64,000 bases of DNA from Massospora cicadina (taxonomy: Eukaryota; Entomophthoromycota; Entomophthoromycetes; Entomophthorales; Entomophthoraceae). The notes below the pieces were generated by a model. It saw nothing but the letters and a program-made list of their open reading frames with translations, searched no databases and was not told the DNA's origin. Below, piece by piece: positions 56,295 through 64,000 of this stretch (positions are counted from its first letter, which is position 1; each line of letters opens with the position of its first letter). The stretch spans positions 18,305-82,304 of the forward strand of contig JAKSZP010012237.1 of assembly GCA_022478985.1 (NCBI GenBank), read 5' to 3'. A program made the translations under genes and the position numbers.

Positions 56295-56787
56295 CTGATT
56301 GATAATGCTTAACTATCAAGTGTGCATGAAAAGTTTTTTTAGAATATATACATATGACCTATTTAAGATTGTCAAAGACCGTGCTTCCTTGTGATGGTTA
56401 TACAATCTTAGTGAACCCAAAGGCCTGTTAGCATAATGGGCCTTAAAAACACATCAATGACTATAAGATAGTATATGACTTAGGACAAACCTATTTGAAT
56501 GCTGATAAATCTTTCGGGGCTGCCTGTTTAATATCACTATCTCCCATTGTGGAGCAACTATTTGAAAAATGAAAACAAATAATTAAGCCGATGAAAAAAG
56601 CTATCTGCCGCACCTTGTATTAACTAATGAAAGACACCAAGATTTAGAGATCAATTTTATAAAACTGAGGGAATGACCAAAGGCTATAACCCACTTTCAG
56701 ATTGACCAGAGTTAATCATATAAGCTCATCGTTAGCTGGACATGGAGGTCTAATTAATGACTAAAAAAGTTATTACAACAAAGACTT
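56295..56787 (+). pseudogene. Floor Ty3 element: RNase H end and integrase zinc region
   Basis: NEPKGLLA.WALKTHQ then IVYDLGQTYLNADKS (about 56,405-56,510) matches the end of Ty3 RNase H, which usually reads ..YRPGKENVNADALSR. SSLAGHGGLI at about 56,727-56,755 fits the His pair of the integrase zinc finger. LINE-2 cuts it at 56,788. Confidence 0.65.
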
Positions 56788-57281
56788 TGTTTTAAATTTT
56801 AAATTTATTGCGGGGAAGGCTGACCATGGGATGGACACTTCCAAATTTGACCTGAAAGAGACAAAACTTAGAAACAGAGAAGGCACCCCAGAGAAGTGAT
56901 GCTATCTCTTGTTGCCAGCGGGAACGCCACTTATGGGGAGGGGGATGGAACGTGTGAAGAGGCCATAGCCACAATTGAACATGTGTGGAGGAAGGGGTCT
57001 GATTTGATGAACCAAACTGGGAACCAGGAGGAGACCAGCTGTCAGCGGCGCAGTGGGAGGTATCCAAACATCCACACTTGAAAGTGGTCCACCAAATGAG
57101 ACCGGAATCTGTGGACAGCTTCTGGGAGGGTGGGGGTGGAGCCTGCTATGGCATCCAAGACAATCGTGTGGATAGTCCACGTGGCGATTGCAACCACTAG
57201 AGCATGGAGGGAGGGTGGAAGGTGGGAGGCCATTGATAAAGCAAACATATCTCTTGACAGGCTGAAGGGGTGTGTTTGATC

Positions 57282-60200
57282 CTAGCCTAGCAGACGTTGA
57301 ACTTCGCGCCATATCACTTTAAAGGTAGGACACATCTCCAGACGGTGGAACAGCGTTCCATACTGGCCACACATGACGCAGGATGAGTGTAAAGCGTTAG
57401 AGCGCTCAGCCATATGGTACACCCGCCTCAGGCAGCGCCACACATGGGAGCAGATTTGAGGCTGCAACAAAGGATGGTGTGCGTACTTCCAGATAGTTTT
57501 TTGGGTCTCAGTGGAATAAGGGATGTCCATCATGTCCAGGTAGTCCACCCTGGATAGGACATGGGGCCGTGTGGGGATCATGCCATATTGGATGGGTAGC
57601 CCCTGTACCTCTTGTGTGAACTGAGGGGAGGGGCGGCCTCTCTGGGCTGTATGTCCACTAATACAAATTCTCCACTCAGCGCTTCACATGGAGAGGAGGA
57701 TTCGTTTGTAGTGGGTTTTAGTACCGTGAGGGCCTGTGGCCGATGGGTGTGAAGCCAGGTATTTCATCAGGGAGTGGGAGTTCAATGGATTGTTGAGGCC
57801 TAAGGCGCGGGAGAAGTTGGAGCGGGCTGCGCGTGACCAGTGTTGGGAGGGGAGCGTAGGGGCGGTGACAGCTGCAATCCAGGTACCCAAGATCTTAGCA
57901 GCATGAGCTCTAAAGTCAAGCAGGCCCATGCCACCATGATGATAAGGGCCAAACATGACCTCTAGCTGTACTGGTGGAGGGCGGCCTGACCAAAGTTATC
58001 CTTGCAGCAGGGCATACAAGGATTTGAAGAAGCTTGGGGAGAAGGGGATGGCGTGGGCTCCAAATCTGACTTTGGAGAGGAGCATAGAGTTGGCTAAAAC
58101 AACCCTGCCAGTAAGGGAAGTAGGGTGGGCTCTGAGGGAGGTGATGCACTTCGTCACGTTGTCTAGAATATGACTCTCCATTACTGCTGATGCGTACCCG
58201 CCTGCCTCCACCCACACGCCCAGATGGCGGACCAGCCCTATGGTAGGGCGTGGCACGAAGGGGAGCACCAGTGGGGCGGTGTGGGGTGAGCTGGGAGGGC
58301 GAGCACATGTGCGAGCAGATGGCCAGGCTGGGCATTGGTTGCAGGGACCCAGCAGTTTTGAGACTGACTAAGGAGGATGATTTTGGTTTTGGAAGCGTTC
58401 AGTGCAGCGTTACTTAACTGGGAATACTCCTGGATGAGAGCTTCCAGTGCGCGTGCATCTTTATTATTGGACACCCCAACCACACAATCATCTGCAAACG
58501 CCATCATCTTGACTGGGGCTTGGCCTGGCACATGAACCCCAGTGAGTTGGGCATTCACGTTTCGAAGTAGTGGGTCAAGGCTGAAAATGTATAAAAGTGA
58601 GCTAAGGGGTCCCCTTGTCGCAAGCCCCTTTGAGGGCGGACCACTTCAGTTAAGAAGCCAGGGCCACGTACTGCCATTGTTGCAGATTCCGTGAGCAGCA
58701 TCACCCATTTGATGAAGCGAGGGGGTAAGCGGAATCGATGGAGGCAGGCCTTGAGGTATTCCCAGTCTACTCTATCATAGGCCTTCTGTTGGTCCAAGAA
58801 TACAAGTGCCCCAGAGGCTGTGGACTGGCATGCGTTAGCCACAGAGTGCACGTTGTCCCAAATCGATCTTCTGGGTATGAAACCGAATTGTTCTGGGGAG
58901 ATGGTGGCAGATGCTACAATCCCTAAACGGTTAGCCATGATTTTTGTTAAAATTTTTTTATCCATGTTAGTTAAAGAAATAGGGCGCCAGTTGGCTAAGT
59001 CTAGCTTGTTCCCCTTCTTGAAGAGTGTTACGGTGAAGGCCTCTTGTCCTCCTGGTAGGAGGCGCGTTTCCAGAAGGTTGTAGTTAAGTGAAGCAAGCAG
59101 CAGTGGGGATATATATTTGAAGTACTTTTTGTAGAATTCATACGGAATGCCATCTGGGCCTGGGAACTTCCGGTTTGGTGCACTGCAGATGGCTGTCCAT
59201 AATTCATTCAGAGTAATCAAATTCATTATTTCTCAGTATTGGGAAATGGTGCGGATGTGGGCTCAGTCAAGAAATTCCACCACTTCAGCCGGCTGAATTA
59301 GATTGGATCAGTATAAATTGGAGTAGTACTTCTGTGTTTTGATTGCCACTTCAGCTGGAGTATCTGCAATGGAATCATCCGAACTTTGTACCTGTGTGCA
59401 GGCCATGCTCTGGCATGGTGCAAATTTTTTTAAAAAATTAATATGTGGTGCACTTGTCACCCTTTGTAATACGTTTGGCCCTGTACTGAACACAAACCCA
59501 ATGTTTGTGTTGCCTTTCAAGTGCGTTGAGGTGGGTGGCTGCTTCCGCCCACTTCCAGCCCCATGCAGGGCTATATCCTGTAGCTGGGATGTTAAACTCC
59601 AGGTGTGCCAATTCTGCCAGAGAATGCAAAATGACAGCCGATGTGGCTTGTGAGCATCTGGAGGAGTTGTGGCGAGAGTGGCAGATGGTATCCTCTTTGA
59701 AGGTTGCCCATGTGGAGATGGGGTCTGCGCAAAATGGTGCAACAAACTCTTTTGCCAAAGTTGCTGATTCCACCCAAGTAGAAAATCCTGGCGACGCGAG
59801 TTTGGAAGGGGCGGAGTTTGCACCAATGTGGGGCCTTAGCCACTGTGACATGTAGGTGGTAGGTTATCAAGACCAGTCGATGGTCGGAGAATTCCATTTT
59901 TGTTGTTTTGAAGTGGAAATGTGGGGTTGGAATTTTGCCAGTGTAAGGATAAGGTCGATGTGGGACATGGAACTTAATTGGCCATTGTGGACGTGGGGGC
60001 GCGTCATGTTTTTGAGCAGCAGGGCTCGCCGTGGAGGCGCATCCATTAACCCAAGGGTGGCCTTTAGAACGCGAAGTTTTATGTGACCCTGGGGGGCGTG
60101 GGAGGAGGAAGGCCAACGGTCCGTTGGTGTGTTTAGCTAACAGTTCATGTCACCAACTATGAAAGGGTCTGAGGGTAGTGGGAGGGATTTGACCAACAAG

Positions 60201-60565
60201 AAAAATTCCTGACGCTCTTATGCACCATTTGGGGCATAGATGTTGACAATAGTGTGCGCCACGTTGGCCCACAAGAAAGTGACAATGAGGACTCAGCCAT
60301 TGAGGAAGGTTTCCAACAATAAAAATTTGAAGAAATTGTTTCTCCAAACTAGCACCCCACAGTGCTCTGACCAAAAGGATAGGGATGGGAAGAGCATGGT
60401 TTTCTAAGCCTCCTCGGAACCTTGTGGACAGTGGGACTCCTGGATGGCCAGGATATCCACGGGTAAATTTTGTTGTAAAAAACTCAGTTTCCTAGCCTGG
60501 GATGGCGAGGCCTTGAGTTCGGCAATGTTCAACGTCCCTAAAGTGAAGGTTTCCCCCATTGCACC
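57282..60565 (-). pseudogene. LINE-2 ORF2: endonuclease and reverse transcriptase
   Basis: Endonuclease: NLPVDILAIQESHC-like start at about 60,425-60,470, and MEFSDHRLVLITYHL at about 59,870-59,915. Reverse transcriptase, 58,555-59,226: KFPGPDGIPYEFYKKYF, NWRPISLTNMDKKILTKIMA, LDQQKAYDRVDWEYL and GLRQGDPLAHF. Then MMAFADDCVVGVSNNKDA (about 58,455-58,510), the intact catalytic box, and HLGVWVEAGGY. The C-terminal zinc finger CVMCGQYGTLFHRLEMC is at about 57,328-57,380. The family is L1/Tx1. At least four frameshifts are visible. Confidence 0.92.
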
Positions 60566-61977
60566 TTAGGTGCGAGGGGGTGGGCACCTGGGCCCACTAG
60601 CCTCCTCTAGATCCCCATGGGCCTTCATGGCAGCTTGGGTGTTTGCAGCAACGCTATCAGTAGTTTTGTTGATTTTAGCAGAAAGGTTCACGTTGGCTTT
60701 TGCCTTTGCTTTTTGTTTCCCTGACGTCGGACAAATTTTTTGTGGTGCAGATGAGTTTGGTGCACCATTGAGCGGGTTAAAATTTTTTTTCAGATAGGAT
60801 GGGCCCCAAGTTGGTTTCAACCAGAGCTTGGTTGCAAAGATTGGGTGAGATTGAGTCCCCCATTGGAACCTCAGATTGGGTGGCCCAATCAGCATGGGCT
60901 TCCCAATCTGATTGGTTGATGGATTCCTGAGTTGCTTCCACCACAAAGGTTTTTATGTCCTTTTGGCGTTGGGAGTGTGGGATAGCAGTGGTGACTTTGG
61001 CCACTTCCTTGGCCGCAGCCCTGCGGGCCTGATTGGCCTTCTTCTGCTCTTGTGGGGAAATAGGCTTTACCAGTAGGTAGAAGCCTTGTGCTCCCCATGG
61101 GAAAGCCTCTTTGGTGCTTGCGGTTGGTTCATAGTGCGCCTCTCCACTGACCATGGCTGCCGAGGGGTGCTCTTAGAATGTGACGCCCTCCTTGGTGGGG
61201 CATGCATGTGCCTTATGGCCAAATGCGTCACAGTGGGTGCAGATGGGGGGCGCGCCGTCCACGGTTACCCGGAAAGGGTGGGTGGTATGCCCTTTGATTT
61301 TAATAAAAGTGGAGTGTGGGATCTGGGTTAGGTCCTTCGCAATCTCCTCAGTTGGGGTCAGAACTGCGATGGCTTTACCGGTGCATAGGTGTGGCATCAG
61401 CATAAAGCGTTGCATCTCACAAGATTGTATTTCACTGTAGATGGTGAGACCATCTTTCAGGTGTTGCTCCAAAATGTCACGTTTTACCGTAGCAGGAAAA
61501 AAGTCAAATGTGAGGAAAATTTGGTTGGATTTTGTCCATCTTGTGCATTTGGTTTTGATGACCTGTTGCCCTTTGGGGAGGTTGATCACTACATGCACCA
61601 CATCAGCCTCATCTGCTGCCTCCTTGTTTTCAAAACCTAGGTCCAGCCAACCGCATGACATAGAATGAGGTGCGATGTACACTGCAGTTGGGAAAAAAGT
61701 GTGCACATCCCCACAAAATTTTTCCCATAAAGCCATTTGTTGGATGTCCAGAAACACGCGGACTCCATATTCCACCGACAAAAGTGACTGGGAGTGCGGC
61801 GTGTTGATGTACTGGTTGCATTGTACTTGCCAAGCAAGGATTTCTGGGGAGTTAGTAACTGCCAGTTTTTTATTTTTTTTTCTATTTTGCCAGTTTCTCC
61901 GGGCGTTTTTGAACGTTTGAGGCTGCATGCCTACCACCTGCTCCTCTTACCTTACTTGCCCAACTGCTCCCTGACAT
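60566..61977 (-). pseudogene. LINE-2 ORF1
   Basis: The ATG at 61,977 opens MSGSSWASKVRG, as in LINE-3. A frameshift near 61,930 leads to a 254-codon open stretch with FFPTAVYIAPHSMSCGWLDL (RNA-binding-like fold) and a CCHC knuckle CTHCDAFGHKAHAC (about 61,190-61,235). A further shift near 61,165 leads to a basic, Ala/Lys-rich C-terminus (SGKQKAKAKANVNLSAKINK). It stops at 60,566, directly before ORF2. It is an RNA-coating protein by analogy with L1 ORF1. Confidence 0.88.
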
Positions 61978-62085
61978 GGGCGCAGACTAATATCCTCTGT
62001 GAGATTATCAAACTAGATTCAGACTTGAATTGAATAGGTTGCAAAAGTGATTGCAATGAGAGAGAAAAGTTTACAACAAAGATTT

Positions 62086-62361
62086 TAAAAAGATTTATAA
62101 TTCAATATTCAAGATGTGTTGATACGCCACAGATTCAATATCATCAGATCTATAATCTACAACTAATTATAGGTTTGTTAGGCTTAATTATGTTTGGAAT
62201 ACAGTGTTGTAGATGTTATATGACACTTTTTATAGTGTCCTTAATTTTAGGAATATTATATAAGCTATCAATCATTTTATTTAATGATGAGGCTTGAGAC
62301 CTCATAGATCTTAGCTCAGTATTGACTGAAAAATATATTATGAAACAGGTAATACACTGAG
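62086..62361. other. Spacer between the two facing LINEs
   Basis: There is no gene here. Short hairpins occur (ACACTTTTTATAGTGT, GATGAGGCTTGAGACCTCAT). It is the target DNA between LINE-2 and LINE-3 and may belong to the floor Ty3 element, but shows no motif. Confidence 0.5.
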
Positions 62362-62455
62362 ACTTTTCTCTCTCGTTGCAAACACTTTTGCAACAAATTC
62401 AATTCAAGTATAGGTAAAGTTTGATGATCTCATTGAGGAGATTAGTTGGCGCCCA

Positions 62456-63869
62456 ATGTCAGGGAGCAGTTGGGCGAGTAAAGTTAAGGCACAGATGTTG
62501 GCCCCACGTCAACCAAGTTTCATAAATGCCTCGGTGAGTCCAGAAGAAAAGATAAAATTAGTATTAAAAATTGGCGGTTACCATTTCCCCAGAGATTTTG
62601 GCCTGGCAATCATGCTGCAACCAGTTCATCAAAATGCTGCACAACCAACCACTATTGTCAGTGGAACACAGGACGCATGTTTTCCTAGATATTCAGCAAA
62701 TGGCACTTTTGGAGATGTTTTGTGGAGATTACACACATATTTCCCAAACACGGTGTATGTCACACCCCACTCCATAACACGCAGTTGGATGGATCTTGGC
62801 TTCGAAAATAAGGAAGCTGTGGACTAAACTGAAAAGGTGCAAGTAGTAGTGGACCTCCTGGACGATCAACAGATAGGTGAAACAAAGTGCACCTGCTGGA
62901 CTAATTTGAATTTAATATTCGTGACTTTTGACTTCCTACCTACAACGGTCAAGTGCACCATGCTAGAGCACCACCTGAAGGCTGCGCTCGCCATATATGG
63001 AGAAATACAACCCTTCAAAATGCAGCGCTTTATGCTCATGCCAAACCTGTGCACGGGCAAAGCAATTGCTGTTCTCGCCCCATCCGTGGGGATAGTGGAG
63101 ATTTTTGACACAAAAACCACACACCGTTTATGTTGATATCAATGGGCAAAACACCCATTCATTCAGGGTCACCGTGGATAGCGCACCTCCTATATGAACT
63201 TTCTGTCACGCTTTTGGCCATAAGGACCATACCTGCCCCTCCAAGGAGGGCATTAGTCAAACTGAAATTCTCTCAGATGCAATGTGCGGTGAAAACGCCC
63301 ACTATGAACCAGCACTAGACACTAATGCAGACTTCCTGTGGGGAGCACAAGGCTGCTACATTCTAGTAGAACCAGTGTCCCCACAAGAGCTGAAGAAGAC
63401 CAAACAGGCCCTCAAGGTGGAAGACAAGGAGGCTGCCAAGACAGTGTCTGCAATCCTGCCAACCCAGCTCCAGGAGGACATTGAGACTTTTGTGGCGGAA
63501 GCTGCTCGCATTTACCTCAACCAATCAATTTAAGACACCCAAGCCTATTGGGACACCCAAGCTGAAAACCCGATGGGTGAGTCAGTTTCACCTGACCAAT
63601 GTGCCCAAGCATCGATTTAGACTGAGTCATTCGCTAATAATCCTGCCAAAATTCCACCTCCAAGCGTTGGTGCACTGCAAATGCACACACCGCAAAAATC
63701 TCGTCCCAAAGTGGGGAAAAAGCAGAAGGCAAAATCCAATGCAAACCCCACTGCTAAAGCTTCCCACTCCAACACATGCTCCATAGCACAGAATACCTGC
63801 GCTGCCATACAGCGACGTGCTAAAAAAGAGAAGGCTGAAGGGCATGGGTGCCCTTTCCCTCACACCTAA
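62456..63869 (+). pseudogene. LINE-3 ORF1
   Basis: It starts MSGSSWASKVKAQMLAPRQP at 62,456. The RNA-binding-like block YFPNTVYVTPHSITRSWMDL (about 62,740-62,800) aligns with LINE-2. TAA at 62,825-62,827 and a shift near 63,100 break it. The knuckle is damaged: the segment at about 63,195-63,240 reads CHAFGHKDHTC-like after its first Cys is lost. The C-terminal basic region KSRPKVGKKQKAKSNANPTA ends at about 63,867 before ORF2. Confidence 0.85.
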
Positions 63870-63875
63870 GGTGCA

Positions 63876-64000
63876 ATGGGGGAGCTTTACTTTAGGGACG
63901 TTGAACATTTCTGGACACAAGGCCTTGCTGTCCCAGGCTAGGAAACTGAGTTTTTTACAAAATAATTTACCCGTGGACATCCTGGCCATTCAGGAAACCC
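63876..64000 (+). CDS. LINE-3 ORF2, start of endonuclease (partial)
   Basis: From about 63,890 one frame reads TLGTLNISGHKALLSQARKL then LPVDILAIQET at the window edge. This is the APE-type endonuclease start of LINE-1 and LINE-2. The first residues of the active-site region (QET) are present. The rest lies outside the window, so its integrity is unknown. Confidence 0.75.

Larger units (their letters stand above)
56788..62070 (-). mobile_element. LINE-2: full-length L1-like element
   Basis: Flanking repeats are TTACAACAAAGACTT (56,773-56,787) and TTACAACAAAGATTT (62,071-62,085), with one transition. It is about 5.28 kb, with a 5' leader shared with LINE-3 (ACTTTTCTCTCTC start), ORF1, ORF2 and the shared tail (AGTGTCCATCCCATGGTCAG then CCTTCC). 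The catalytic FADD is intact. Frameshifts in both frames disable it. Confidence 0.93.
62362..64000 (+). mobile_element. LINE-3: L1-like element, runs off the window
   Basis: Its first 140 bases (from ACTTTTCTCTCTCGTTGCAA) are the mirror of the LINE-2 5' end, so it is complete at the 5' side. ORF1 and the start of ORF2 are inside the window. Confidence 0.93.

Noticed and set aside
59438..60116. Several frames of 100-174 codons on both strands around 59.4-60.1 kb as separate genes
   Set aside because: They fall inside LINE-2 ORF2 and are pieces of the endonuclease region or its antisense shadow.

Overview
This 64-kb window is a eukaryotic transposable-element graveyard. I find no convincing host gene, rRNA, functional tRNA gene or CRISPR array. 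The content is Ty3/gypsy LTR retrotransposons (one a chromovirus), L1-like LINEs, ORF1-only LINE derivatives, tRNA-headed SINEs, one small non-autonomous LTR element, an AT-rich inverted-repeat element, and nine copies of a tiny poly(A)-tailed retroposon. A chromovirus with an apparent self-primer points to a fungus with a large, repeat-dominated genome. I cannot name the species, and that assignment is low confidence.

Most of the window is one nested stack that can be unpicked from LTR pairs and target-site duplications (TSDs). Degraded Ty3 DNA forms the floor (1-6,872 and 51,403 onward). Into it went T1 (6,878-51,397, +, TSD CATAG/CATGG). T2 (7,038-about 41,073, +) landed in the 5' LTR of T1. 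T3 (8,783-29,323, -, TSD GGGCC) landed in the gag of T2. The chromovirus T4 (9,826-16,645, -, TSD GCTTC) landed in the integrase of T3, a 1.7-kb LTR element (21,236-22,966, TSD TTCAT) in the gag of T3, and LINE-1 (23,439-28,733, +) in the 5' LTR of T3. Coding decay follows depth: the floor and T1 are barely readable, T2 and T3 are moderately broken, and T4 has LTRs about 98% identical by eye.

Around 30.0-34.3 kb the gag of T2 is split by AT-rich, inverted-repeat DNA carrying three SINEs. To the right, the floor Ty3 element carries an ORF1-only LINE (54,465-56,290). Next comes a full-length LINE-2 (56,788-62,070, -), which faces a second full-length copy, LINE-3 (62,362 to beyond the window end, +), across about 290 bp.

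The LINEs, ORF1-only elements and SINEs share a 3' tail (TGTCC...GGTCAGCTTGCCTC...TAAATAAA). This suggests that the LINE reverse transcriptase mobilises the other two. The least expected items are the micro-retroposon family and the chromovirus reading frame that starts inside the 5' LTR and encodes several membrane segments ahead of gag.
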